64,000 nucleotides of DNA from Heterohyrax brucei (taxonomy: Eukaryota > Chordata > Mammalia > Hyracoidea > Procaviidae). Numbering within the stretch: position 1 is the stretch's first letter; every line of letters begins with the position of its first letter. This document shows positions 21,508 through 31,911 of the stretch, in pieces. The DNA lies in NCBI GenBank assembly GCA_028571685.1, contig CM053158.1, positions 56,264,001 through 56,328,000 of the forward strand. Reading direction: 5' to 3'. The notes beneath the pieces were generated by a model that was not told where the DNA came from, did no database searches, and saw only the letters and a list, made by a program, of their open reading frames with translations. The position numbers and the translations under genes are program-made.

Positions 21508-21626
21508 AGATCCCTGGGTGGCACAAAGAGTTTTGCTTGGTACTAACCAAAAAGTTGATGGTTTGAACTAACTCAGGGGGAAAAAAAAAAAAAAGCCCGG
21601 TGATCTACTTTTTTAAATTATGGCTA
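21508..21626 (+). mobile_element. AfroSINE, 3' truncated
   Basis: 'GATCCCTGGGTGGCACAAAG' through 'AAGTTGATGGTTTGAACTAA' and 'GCCCGGTGATCTACTTTTTT'. It breaks off where the LTR at 21630 begins and has an internal A-run. Confidence 0.85.
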
Positions 21627-21879
21627 TCATGGATTAAACTGAGTTGAATCCAAGTTGATTCAAAAATATGTGTCAACTTCATTAGGCCAGGAGTGATTGC
21701 CCCTCATTTTGTCATCTGATGTGATTTTCTTATGTATCATAAATCTTATCCCTACAATGCAGATGAGACGGGATTATCAGCAGTTATGTTCATGAGGCAA
21801 GACTCAATCTACAAGATTAGATTTTGTCTTGAGCCCATCTTTTCTGAGATATAAAAAAGAGAAGCTAGCAGAGAGATGG

Positions 21880-22878
21880 TAAGGGAGCACTTAACTGTGC
21901 TCTTCAGGAATCTGTATATGGATCCAGAGGCAGTCATGCAAACAGAACAAGGGGACACTGCATGGTTTAAAGTCAGAAAGGGTGTGCGTCAAGGTTGTAA
22001 CCTTTCACCATACCCTTTCAGTCCATATGCTGAGCGAGTAATCCAAGAAGCTGGATTATATGAAGAAGAATGAGGCATCAGGACTGAGGAATGACTCCTT
22101 AACAACCTGCGTTACTCAGACGACACCACCTTACTTGCTGGAAGTGAAGAAGATTTGAAACACTGATGAAAATCAAGGAGCACAGCCTCAGTATGGATTA
22201 CACCTCAACATCAAGAAAACAACAATCCTCACAACTGGACCAGTACGCAACATCGTCATACTCGGAGAAAGGACTAAGGTTGTCAAGGATTTCATTTTAC
22301 ATGAGTCCACAATCAACACCTACAGAAGCAGCAGTCAAGAAGCCCAAAAATGCATTGCACTGGGAAAATCTGCCACAAAGGATCTCTTTAAAGTATTGAA
22401 AGGTAAAGATGTCTCTTTGAAGACTAAAGTGCGCCTGACCCAAGTCATGGTATTCTCAATTGCATAATATGCATGTGAAAGCTGGACAATGAACAAAGAA
22501 GACAGAAGAAGAATTTATGCCTTCGAATTCTGGTGCTGGAAAAGAATGCTGTATGTACTATGGACTGCCGAAAGAACAAATAGATCTGTTCTGGAAGAGG
22601 TACAAACACAGTGCTCCCTGGAAGCAAAGATGGCAAGACTGCGTATTATGTATTTGGACACATTGTCAGGAAGGATTAGTCCCTGGAGAAAGACATCATG
22701 CTTGGTAGAGTGGAGGGTCAGCAAAAAAGAGGAAGACCCTCTACAACACAGTGGCCACAACAGTAGGCTTAAGCATAAGAACAATTGTGGACATGGCACA
22801 AGACCAGGAAGTGTTTCATTTGGTTGTGCATAGGGCCACTGTGAGTCGGAACTGACTTGATGGCATCTAAGAACAACA
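21880..22878 (+). mobile_element. RTE-type LINE, 5' truncated
   Basis: Encodes the C-terminal half of an RTE reverse transcriptase. The fragment 'KGVRQGCNLSPY' (21876-22073 frame) is followed, after a stop, by 'LRYSDDTTLLAGSEEDL', the YxDD catalytic motif, then the C-terminal block 'DRRRIYAFEFWCWKRML' near 22501. Frameshifts and stops make it dead. GCAGAGAGATGG (21868-21879) and GCGGAGAGATGG (22879-22890) form the target-site duplication. The last 45 bases match the AfroSINE tail, and RTE elements are known to supply the enzyme for such SINEs. Confidence 0.92.
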
Positions 22879-23042
22879 GCGGAGAGATGGGGGACTTCAT
22901 ACCACCAAAAAAGCAGCTCCTGGAGCACAGTATCCTTTGAATGCAAGATTCCTCTGAGACCTAGACCTAACCTTGTACCTGTTGCTATAATTCCGTTGAG
23001 AAATAGGGGTTTTCTTTGGTTATGCTAATGAAGTTATACCAG

Positions 23043-23294
23043 TGTGGCTGCTGTTAGCTACAGTGGAGTCAGTCCAAACTCATGGCAACAACATTTGCTG
23101 CAGAGTAGAACTGTTCCATTGGGTTTTTCTTAGCTGTAATCTTAACGGAAGCAGGCAGGCAGGCCTTTTTTCCCACAGTAATACTGAGAGGGTTCAAATC
23201 GCCAAACTTCAGGTTATCAGTCAAACTACAAACCATTTGTTACAGGGTCGCTATGAGTCAGAAACAACTTGATGACAGTGGGTTTGGTTTTTAA
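23043..23294. mobile_element. Inverted AfroSINE composite
   Basis: 23043-23240 is an antisense long-body copy ('GGAGTCAGTCCAAACTCATG', 'GGTTCAAATCGCCAAACTTC'). Without a gap, 23241-23294 is a sense tail ('GGGTCGCTATGAGTCAGAAA', 'GATGACAGTGGGTTTGG'). Both tails therefore face outwards. Confidence 0.85.
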
Positions 23295-23634
23295 GGACCT
23301 TGTGCCAAAGCAGGGTGGATTCTAAACCTAAATCTAATTTAAATCTATATCTAATCCTTTCTATTAGAATCTTATAAAACAGCAGAATAGATACACCACA
23401 TGAAGATACATCTGTAAGCAGCCAAGGAATGCCAAGAAATGCTCAGGGCTGCTGTAGGAGAGACAAGGATCTTTCCCTAGATCAGAGGCAAAGAAGAGAC
23501 TAGTCCTGATGATTCTTGAATTCAGACTCCTAGCCTCTCAAGTGGTGAGAAAATAAATTTTATAAAAATTTATATACCTAAAGCTACCTACTTGTGGTAT
23601 TTTTTATTAAGACAGCACTAGATAGCTAAGACAG

Positions 23635-23924
23635 TGCTTTATAAAGTTTTATAAAGCTTGTTTACCTTCAAGAGAATGGGTAAAATTGATATTCATATTC
23701 AAATTGAATATGAAAATAGTTTTTGATACGTACAGCACTAGAATGACTAATTAGGCAAAAGTGTTTTCCAAATCTTAATCAAGAGCAGCTCTTACATAGT
23801 ATGTGCAAGAATTTCTGAATGCAAATGTTGCACATTCAACTGTACTTTTATTTTAAAAAATGAATATGTGGTATGCAATACTTACCAAGGATATATTAAT
23901 ATCATCATATTTTACCTTATTGTG
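23635..23924. other. Unique AT-rich DNA with a perfect palindrome
   Basis: TTCATATTCAA (23692-23702), one A, then TTGAATATGAA (23704-23714) form an 11-bp perfect inverted repeat. No repeat family recognised. Confidence 0.6.
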
Positions 23925-24535
23925 GATGTAGTGTTGGGAGCACGGCTCTGCAGAATCTGCTATCAGATCAGTTGTATTCAAGTTCCAGCCTGCCACTTGT
24001 GGGCTCTCTAACTAGCTAAGCTACTTAACCATTCAGAACCTTGGTTTACTTACAAATTACATGTTTATGTCTGTGTGTAGTAATGGACACAATGGTGGTT
24101 CAGTGGTAGAATTCTTGCCTTCCATGCAGGAAACCTAAGCTTGATTCTCTGCCAACGTACCTCATGCTGTCAGTGAAGGCTTGTGTGTTGCTGCAATGCT
24201 GAATAGGTTACATCAGAGCTTCCAAAGACAAGTTAGGAAGAAAGGCCTTGTGGTCTATTTCCAAAAACTAGCCAGTGAAAACCCTGCCGATCACAACAAT
24301 CTGATCCACAACTGATCCTGGGAATGGTGCAGGATTGGGTAGCATTGCATTTTGTGGTGAATGTAGCTGCTATGAGTTCAGAGTCAATTCAGCTGCAGCT
24401 AACGGCAATAAAACAAGGGTCTACCACATAGAGTGTTGGGTGGATTACATTAAATAATCCACAGAACAGACTTATCATGACACTCAATGATAATAAGCAC
24501 TCAGTCAATACTTTCTATCATCAAAGATCAACATT
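23925..24535 (+). mobile_element. MIR split by a tRNA-Gly-type SINE
   Basis: Left half: 'GTTGTATTCAAGTTCCAGCC', 'GCCACTTGTGGGCTCTCTAA', 'AACCTTGGTTTACTTAC'. Right half from 24418: 'GGATTACATTAAATAATCCA', 'TAAGCACTCAGTCAATACTT'. Confidence 0.8.
24075..24416 (+). mobile_element. tRNA-Gly-headed composite SINE, full length
   Basis: The head is a clear tRNA-Gly derivative: A box TGGTTCAGTGG (24096-24106), then 'TAGAATTCTTGCCTTCCATG' and a degraded B box 'AGCTTGATTCT' (24138-24148). A body of about 200 bases follows ('GAAAGGCCTTGTGGTCTATT'), then an RTE-like tail ('GCTATGAGTTCAGAGTCAAT', 'CAGCTGCAGCTAACGGCAA'). The head differs from that of the common AfroSINE. Partial copies lie at 640, 4315 and 25704. 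Confidence 0.85.
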
Positions 24536-25564
24536 CAACATTGATCATATTAGTGGGACAGTAGACTATATCTTGGATGATTTTGCCCATTGATTTCTAG
24601 AATTAATATTTGTAAAGAATCAGTTACTAACAAAGCTGAAAGTGTATCATTACAAACTCAGAATGCATTTATGGGAGACTATCTTAGTAACAGAAAGTTT
24701 TGTAAGTTGAAATTAAGTAAATTCTGGGATAATGCAATACAAATACTCTCAAGAACCTAGTTAGTCATGTCTTTGTTTTGAGGATGGAATATTTTATACT
24801 TCTGCAATCACAGTCACCAAAATAAAACTTAATCTTTATAGGCCACAGTCACACCAACAAAACTTTTCTCTTCATCTAGCTTCCAATTTTTCATGTAGTA
24901 TAGAAGCTAAATAAAGATATGGACTTGTTTCAAGTCCTGAAAACCACTGCCAAAACTGTATTCTATCCAACAGTGCAGTTGCAAAAGTGAGTATTCTCAA
25001 TGGAAATATGGCTTACATAAATAATGAAGATAAGAGAAAAATGAAGGAATTACAGTAAATCTAAAAGGAGCTTTAAACCTATTAAGGGAAAGATGCTGCC
25101 AATGGGGCAAGTTAATTAAAACATGTCAGTATGCTAATTCCCAAAACTTTAGTAATTAATTTATGACAATATCACTAGAATGTTGCTTCAGACAACTTGC
25201 AGCTCACAGTCACTTACAAATGAAATCTTCTCTAGGATACAAGGTGTTCTCAACCTAAGAATATTTCCCTTTGTTAATTTTGGCACTTCATTTTCGTAAC
25301 GTAATAAAACTTGGGAAAATAATGAATTGAATGATTAGAGAACTGAAAAGGACTGAAGAGATCATCTAGTAGCAGAACAATAAGTTTTCCTGTCTGCACC
25401 ACCACTCCCCTCTCTAGTGCTCATGCTAGACATAATTAATTCAGCTTAACATGCTGGTTTTCAAAGTCTTGGACAAGCTGGTTGTCTTCCTCCTTAGGAA
25501 TGTGGGATGACTGCTACCAGTTCATCTGTGTTGGCACTCAAGTCTCACAACCACTCTCCTTAGT
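24536..25564. other. Unique AT-rich DNA
   Basis: About 1 kb without recognised repeats. 25085-25215 has clustered homeodomain cores ('AAGTTAATTAAAAC', 'TATGCTAATTCCC', 'TAGTAATTAATTTATGAC'), a composition seen in some conserved enhancers; this is inference only. Confidence 0.45.
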
Positions 25565-25690
25565 TGTCTGACTAGTTGGAGAGTCTCATCATCTTACAGA
25601 TCTAGAAACTGAGGCATGGAAAGGGCAAAATATTTCCCAAGACCATTTAATTCCCAACCACCTGTCAGTCAGAGGAGGCTTATATCTGTC
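25565..25690 (-). mobile_element. MIR-type fragment, antisense
   Basis: 'CATCTTACAGATCTAGAAAC', 'TGAGGCATGGAAAGGGCAAA', 'ATTTCCCAAGACCATTTAAT'. Degraded. Confidence 0.65.
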
Positions 25691-25703
25691 TATCAGTGTT
25701 ACG

Positions 25704-25925
25704 CTAAACAGGTTCTGGTGGCACTTCCAGGCTGAGACATGCTAGGAAGAAAGGCCTGGTGATCTACTTCCCAAAATCAATGAGTGAAAACTCCATGAAT
25801 CACAGCATTGCGGTCCCCAGCCTATCCTGGGGATGACACAGGAACAGGCAGCATTTCACTTATGTTGCGTCTGTGGTTTCCACAAGTCAAGTGCGGACTG
25901 TACAGCAGCTAACAACAACAACATA
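25704..25925 (+). mobile_element. tRNA-Gly-type composite SINE, 5' truncated
   Basis: 'CACTTCCAGGCTGAGACATG', 'GAAAGGCCTGGTGATCTACT', 'AGCCTATCCTGGGGATGACA', 'GGCAGCATTTCACTTATGTT', and an (AAC)n tail 'GCAGCTAACAACAACAAC'. Confidence 0.85.
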
Positions 25926-26438
25926 ATGTGTCTCGGGCAGTGGGGAAGAATGAAGATTCCCTGGCTACATGTACAATTTTCTGTAACAATTACCATGGTA
26001 AATTAAATTATCCCCAATTCTTCATCCCTCCTGTGTTTTTATCCTGTGCAATATAACTCTGCAATTTCTCCCACCCAAGGCAGAGTGTAATTTCCCACCT
26101 TTTGATACTGAGCTCATACGTAAAACTTTTCTTGAGTCAATGGATTGTGGAATAAGGGACATGGGGCCAGTTCTAAGCCTAGGCCTTTGGAAATCTCTTA
26201 CGTTATGCTTCGCCTTTTGTTCCTCTCCTCCTGTATGAGAAGAAATACCTCTGTGCAGCTGCTGCTCTTCATCGTGGGACACAAAATGAGACACATGGAG
26301 CATACTCAGAGCAGGGCTGGCTGGCTAAGATCAGCTGACTCACAGTTGCACCAGTCAACCCACAAAGATCTTTAAAAAATGCAAATATTTTGCACCTTGA
26401 GTTGTATGAATGTTATCTAGTAATAGCTAACTGACACA
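25926..26438. other. Unique DNA
   Basis: No exon or repeat family recognised. Overlapping frames on both strands (26022-26303, 26145-26375) have no known motif. Confidence 0.5.
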
Positions 26439-26439
26439 A

Positions 26440-26660
26440 TTATGATAAATATGACAATAATTACTATCTCAAGTAATTTCTATATGCCAGTCATTTTGTC
26501 ACTTTATGTTTAATCCTCATGATGTTCCCACAACAGTACTATTATTACTGATTTTATGGAGCGAGGAAATGAGACTTAGAAAGTCTAAATAACTTGCCTA
26601 GGTCAACCGCCTAGTAAATGGCTGGTCCATAATTTGAACCCTGGTGCAAGTCCAAAAAGG
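26440..26660 (-). mobile_element. MIR, antisense, nearly full length
   Basis: 'CTATATGCCAGTCATTTTGT', 'TTTATGGAGCGAGGAAATGA', 'CTTGCCTAGGTCAACCGCCT', 'GGTCCATAATTTGAACCCTG'. Confidence 0.9.
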
Positions 26661-27673
26661 TTGCTCTTTCTTCAATACCACATTTCTATGCACTTCTCTG
26701 TACTAGCTCTCCCCCTTTATCTCCTATTTGACTATAGGTATCAGTGTATCAGTGTGAAACAATGGAATTTCCCTGAAGAGAATGCAGATGTCTCTAAAAA
26801 ACAAGAGAACCTAGGCCAAGGTTATAGTGATGTATGCAAGGGAAGAGTGGTGGGAAAAGAAGTCAGGGACATGAGGGGAGGCTGAATCATCCATGAATTC
26901 CTGGGTCACAGTAGGAAGTTCAGATTTTATTGTTAGCTAAATGGAGGTCTCCAAAATGTGGGACACCAAAAGTACACATTCCTGTATTCAATCATCAGAT
27001 GTTTAATAAGCATTTTGCAAGATACTCAGGTTCCAGTGGTGAGCAAAAACAGGACAGTGGTGAGCTGCCACCACTGTATATGCAGTGCAGGGAGAATGAG
27101 CTAGTCATTGAATCAAGAGTGAAGGCAGGATGATATCCTATAGATGCATAGAACCATAAAGCGCATCCAATATATGGTCACTCTGCATCGTCAAGTCCAA
27201 TCCATTCATGTCCAAAGAGTGGACCTTCGTTATGACTTATGGGCAAGGGCAGGAGAGGAGGGGAAAGGAGACTGTTGGGAGGGTTAGACATGTATGGAGC
27301 AGAGAGGAATAGTGTGCTGTCACCGAGCAGGGAGAGCAGTAGAAGCTGCATATAGGTGGGCATGTAAATTTACATGGGAATGTATATTTTCACTCAGTCA
27401 TAACGAAAAAAAAGAGTGAAGGTAAAAATAAAGGTAAGACTGTGACTGCAATAAATGCCATAAGGAAGAAGTATATAATTTTTCAAGAATCTAAAGAAAT
27501 AATTTGAATAAATGAGTGCACAAATGAACAAACACACAAACACAAAGGAATTCTTTTCCAAATGGAAGGAAGGGGAAGACGTGCTTGTCATATACGGCAC
27601 CAAATTTGGGTCTTCAAGAGCAGAATCCTAAAACGGAGAGCTACAGATTTTCTGATCTTTCAGGTGGTATGGA
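26661..27673. other. Mostly unique DNA
   Basis: A piece at about 26985-27070 ('GTTCCAGTGGTGAGCAAAAA') resembles the ancient repeat of 1715 and 47380. 27235-27310 is purine-rich. No exon recognised. Confidence 0.5.
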
Positions 27674-27855
27674 GGAGCCCCTGGGTGGTATAAATGGCTT
27701 ATGTGCTGGGTTGCTGACCAAAGATTGGAGGTTCATGTCCACCCAGAGGCATCTTAGAAGAAACACATGGCAATCTGTTTCTGAAAACTCAGCCACTGAC
27801 AATGGAGTAAAGTTCTACTCGGCATACATGGCGGCAACTGGTCAAGTTTATGTGG
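27674..27855 (+). mobile_element. AfroSINE, long-body form
   Basis: 'GAGCCCCTGGGTGGTATAAA', 'GGAGGTTCATGTCCACCCAG', 'GGCAATCTGTTTCTGAAAAC'. The tail is eroded after 'TACATGGCGGCAACTGG'. Confidence 0.88.
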
Positions 27856-28756
27856 CAAGAGTGGTTGATTGGTATAGGGACTAGGTGTGGTTCTTGGCGG
27901 GTAAACTGGAATGAGGTTTTCTTTAAGAGTCTCCATATGCATTCCTCATAAACAACCTACATTGGAATAAATGCTGTCTGGACAATGGAAGCAATTTTTG
28001 AGTCTGGCAAGCAGTATCCAAGAGCCTGCCAAATGACCCAGGAAGAAAGAAATCTAACTGAGAAAAAGATATTTAAATCCTGACACCTGGCCCAGCCTCT
28101 TTAGGATTCTGAGAAGAAAACAAAAAAAGTCAAAACTAGCTTCATTTTTGGATGCCAGAGGAAAAGAACTCATAGAAAATGCTATGAATAATGAATCCAC
28201 ATTTTTATTTTTCATGTTGTAGGTTCTGCTTTTTCTTCAGATGCAAAAGCAAAAACAACCTATGTTGAAGAAATCCCATAAACATTAAGGAAATGAGTAT
28301 TGTTTCTAAAAAACACTGAATGCTTATATGTTTCAGCCTGGATAATCTTTTCATCATTTTTCTTTCAAATAAATATACAAATATTTTACGAAAATAAAGA
28401 GTTGTGATAATTTCTTGCAAAATGAAGAATATTGGTTACTCCCTCTGCACAGTTCTTTACTTTCAGGAGAATTATTTTAGCAAGTTTATCTTTCAACCAA
28501 TTCTTAGAAACAATTCTCCTCCCTCCCCAAAGAGGCTCAGGGACCTAGCTGGAGCTGAAATGGACAAGAATGAGGAATTAGTTAGAAAACAGAACAGTTC
28601 TTTCCCTCTCTCTGTGACGACCATCTCCCCTTTCAAGAAAGTAGTGCCCAAGTCACCTACTGAAGGGAGAGGCAAAAGACAGAACCTGCTAGAATCTGAT
28701 ACATAAGAAACAGCATAGTCTCCTCCTGTTTACATATAAGCAGCTCAAAATAAATG
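27856..28756. other. Unique DNA
   Basis: No repeat or exon recognised. The frame 28404-28706 (100 codons) and its antisense partner have no family motif. Confidence 0.5.
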
Positions 28757-29282
28757 GTGTCATGGACTGAATTGCATCCTCCCAAAAGCATGTGTAGATA
28801 CGTGGCTGGGCCATGATTCCCAATATTCTATGATTGTCCTCTGTTTTGGGATTTTCTTAAGCTGTAAGTTAAAGAGTTAGGGTAAGGCTGTAAATCCCTT
28901 CATAAAATCACCTCCCTGCTCTGTTGTAAAGTGAGTTTCCCTGGAGCATGGCTTGCACTACCCTTTATCTTTTCATCCCACAAGAGATGAAAGGAAAAAG
29001 AAGCAAGCAGAGAATTGGGAACTTCATACCATCAAGAAAGCAGCAGCAGGAGAGGAGTGTGTCCTTTAGACTTGAGGTTCCTGAGCCAAGATGCTCTCTG
29101 GACAAAGACAGATGCAAGACAAGGGTTTTACTCCAGAGCCGATGAGGGGGAAAGCATTACCCTGGAGCGGACATCCTGAATGTGGTCTTGTAGTCTTCCG
29201 GACTGTGTAGGAATAAACTTTCCTGTGTTAAAGTCATCCACTCATGGTATTTCTGTTAGAGCGGCATGAGCTGACTAAAACA
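28757..29282 (+). mobile_element. MaLR-like solitary LTR, sense
   Basis: The most complete copy: 5' 'ATGGACTGAATTGCATCCTC', 'GTTTCCCTGGAGCATGGCTT', 'ATACCATCAAGAAAGCAGCA', a polyadenylation-like 'GGAATAAACTTTCC', and 3' end 'GAGCTGACTAAAACA'. The ends match the MLT1/MaLR layout. Confidence 0.78.
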
Positions 29283-30182
29283 AATTGTAACTGAAATCCA
29301 AATGAGTGTATACCTGAAGCTTTGGGAAAGAAACCAGAATCATCAGCCTCTGCATCTGTGATCCGTAAAACAACAGCTAAAATAGTACATTCCTAAGAGC
29401 ATTGTTCTGGGGGTTAAATATACACAGGCATGTGTGTAAGTGACCCACAGCTATTGACAATGCTCAGTTTAAATACAAATTAACTCAATGCTTTCCCTGA
29501 CAAAATTGAAGATAATATCCCTTACACATAACTCACAGGGATCTAATCACTAAAAAAATGTAAAGGTTATCACAATATCAAAGAGTTGGGGATACTGTGC
29601 GTGGTTTAGCTTCCTCAACACAAAGTTAAGACAATATTTTATAGGCACAAGACAGGTGACATAAATAAGGAAGGGAGAAAAAAATGTCATAAAACTAGGA
29701 GCGGTGGTGTCAATGGTAAATTGAGGCCAATTATGAGAAAATGAAAAATGGCCAGATTTGCCATTTTTCTCCAGGTAAGATGCAACTTCAGATTTTTCTA
29801 GTGTTTTTGTTTATTTTGTTTTGAATATTAGCAAATTATTCAAAATTTTTGGACAACACCAAGACAACGTTGATGGTATCTAGCAAAAACTCTCTGTGAG
29901 ATACGTTGTGAACCATGTTGACTGGGTCAGTGACTTTCAAAACGCACTACTGAAAGACCAGGAGCTGGGTTAGGAGGCAGGTGACTGTGTGGGTGGTAAG
30001 CAAGGCATAACTTCCGGGGGGTCCATGTGCCACCATTCATCAGATTAACTCAAGATTTATCCTTCATACACTGAGCTTCTGGGTAAGGCTCATTTTGAAT
30101 CAAAAAGTTCTACTCTTGTAAGAAGTTGGAAAACCACTGGACTCTAGGGAGAAGAGTACTGGGGTATATGATTTTTGCCCAT
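29283..30182. other. Unique DNA
   Basis: No family recognised. 29870-30150 could be a worn DNA element, but I cannot place it. Confidence 0.45.
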
Positions 30183-30275
30183 TTTGGACAGTAAGCTCTG
30201 CATCGTTCTGTTTCACGTCGAAGACTCGGCACCTAGAACATAGTCTAACGTAGTAAACACTCTACTAATTCTTCT
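30183..30275 (+). mobile_element. L2 3' end fragment
   Basis: 'CAGTAAGCTCTGCATCGTTC', 'CGGCACCTAGAACATAGTCT' and 'GTAGTAAACACTCTACTAAT' follow the L2 terminal order. Confidence 0.65.
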
Positions 30276-30674
30276 CCATGACTGAAAGGTCCACTAAGGG
30301 AATAAATTGGAAACCTTTTCAATCCTGGTTCACCTTTTTTAACTTTTCCAAATCTGAGTTATTCCTATCAGAAAGCAAGATTCATTCAAAACATCTTGGT
30401 AAAGTGTGTCTAAGGAACCAGGATTTGCGTTGTGGTTGTTTTTCTAATTTTAACGTAATTTTTCTCTTACAAACATTGATTCATGTCATTTTTAAAAAAC
30501 AATAAGATGGTCTCTAGTTTTAAAGACTGGGAGCTCTGAAAAGTTTCCTAAGGCCCCTTCCCTTCTTGCCCCCTCCAATTTTACCTTATCCTGCCACAGC
30601 CTATCAGTGTTCTGGGCCACTCAAAATTTAGGCTAATAATTAATCTATTCCAATATCATTCACTCCCATAATTG
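30276..30674. other. Unique DNA
   Basis: Nothing recognised. Confidence 0.5.
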
Positions 30675-30845
30675 TTATCTACTGAGTTCCTGGAGGGTTC
30701 CTGTTCTTGTCTTGTGCTGTGATTCACCTGTGGGCAAAGAGATGTTGTTCCTAGCCTGACAGAGCCTACGGTCCAGAAAAGAAGACTGATTAAGCAAAGC
30801 ATTAACTTCAGTAGAGAACTCTAAGTTGTTTACATTGAAATTAAA
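30675..30845 (+). repeat. Ancient mammalian interspersed repeat fragment
   Basis: 'TTATCTACTGAGTTCCTGGA', 'GGGCAAAGAGATGTTGTTCC', 'CCTGACAGAGCCTACGGTC' match the start of the repeat seen at 1715. Confidence 0.5.
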
Positions 30846-31911
30846 CCTCCCCACCAACAAGGACTAAGATGCATACGACACAAAACCTTGATTTCCACAA
30901 GGTTTTGCCGATTTATCTCAAAAGTGACTCAGTTAAAAAAGCCTAAGGAAGATGTTTCAGACTCAGTGACCTATTTATTATTGCTCTTCAGTAAGACGGT
31001 CTTTCAAATCACAATAAAATATGGTAGCCAAGCCAAAGCCAAGTGCCGTCGAGTCAGATTCGACTCAAAATACGGTAAAGTAATGTAAATGGCAAAACCA
31101 GAGTACATTAAGCTAAATATACTGGAGACAAAATCCAACTTTGTTCTGGAATTTCCCAATGCTTCTTCTGTGGTCTGTTAATGGCACGAGCAGTTGAGAA
31201 TCATGTATAATATAATAATTTAAATAACTTTGGGCTTTTATGCAATTATATGGAATGGTGCTTTGTGGTTTCCTTTGTTTTTCTCTCTCTCATTTCTCTC
31301 TTCCAGAAAAAAGGAGATCATAATTTTGCTCTGATTGCATTCCTGCTTGTATAGAATGGCACACAGTGAGAATGCACTTTCTTCTGCTGCTATCCTGTCT
31401 GTCTTAAGAAGCTTAAAAGGATTTGCTTAAATTGACTCTCAAGAGCAGTAAGCTATACCTTGTCAGAGATCTTTCTTTCACACATTGCCTCTGGAGTGAT
31501 GACCTTTCTGAAATGCAAATCTCATGGTGACTCTTTCCTGCCAAAAACCATATAAAGGGACCCCCTGTGCCTACCTCCAGAACAGATGGAAATATTTACC
31601 AGTCGATTTTTTTTTCATGACTAAAACCAAAATAGTTTTACTAAAACCCATGCATCCATCAAGTATGCTTCCAAAATCAACTACCTAGTTTCCTGAAGAG
31701 AAGAATGTAGTAGGGAAAATTTGAAACTGCATTGTAGACATAAAATTGTAATAAACCTACACATTGCTGAAAAGCAGTAACACCTAAATAGCTTTCTAAT
31801 CTTTCACTCTGAAATGAGATTGTGGGCTCAGGAAGAGTCATATGGGACCTATGGCTTGTGGGTTACCCATCACAAGCTTGCAAGATAAAAGTACTGATTT
31901 CTTAAGGGTGA
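30846..31911. other. Unique DNA carrying one solo SINE tail
   Basis: AT-rich and without recognised repeats apart from the 40-bp insert at 31027-31066. Confidence 0.5.
31027..31066 (-). mobile_element. Solo AfroSINE/RTE 3' tail (40 bp) with target-site duplication
   Basis: The insert holds only 'GCCAAGCCAAAGCCAAGTGC' and 'CGTCGAGTCAGATTCGACTC'. It is bounded by AAAATATGGTA (31016-31026) and AAAATACGGTA (31067-31077), 10 of 11 identical. So the tail alone was inserted by target-primed reverse transcription; head and body never arrived. CpGs are intact, arguing for moderate youth. Confidence 0.85.

Larger units (their letters stand above)
21630..23634 (+). mobile_element. MaLR-like LTR, sense, split by RTE and SINE
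   Basis: Left part 21630-21879 ('CATCTGATGTGATTTTCTTA', 'GACTCAATCTACAAGATTAG'). The middle resumes at 22891 with 'GGACTTCATACCACCAAAAA', and the right end after the SINE composite is 'AAGACAGCACTAGATAGCTA'. It is the same LTR family as 8679 and 14269 in the opposite orientation. Confidence 0.78.

Noticed and set aside
22515-22946. 143-codon antisense open frame, the longest in the window
   Set aside because: It is the reverse complement of the RTE C-terminal coding region and extends into the LTR; it is a shadow frame with no family motif.
24086-24160. Possible functional tRNA-Gly gene
   Set aside because: The anticodon arm and B box are degraded, and the sequence continues into a SINE body and tail, so it is a SINE head and not a tRNA gene.
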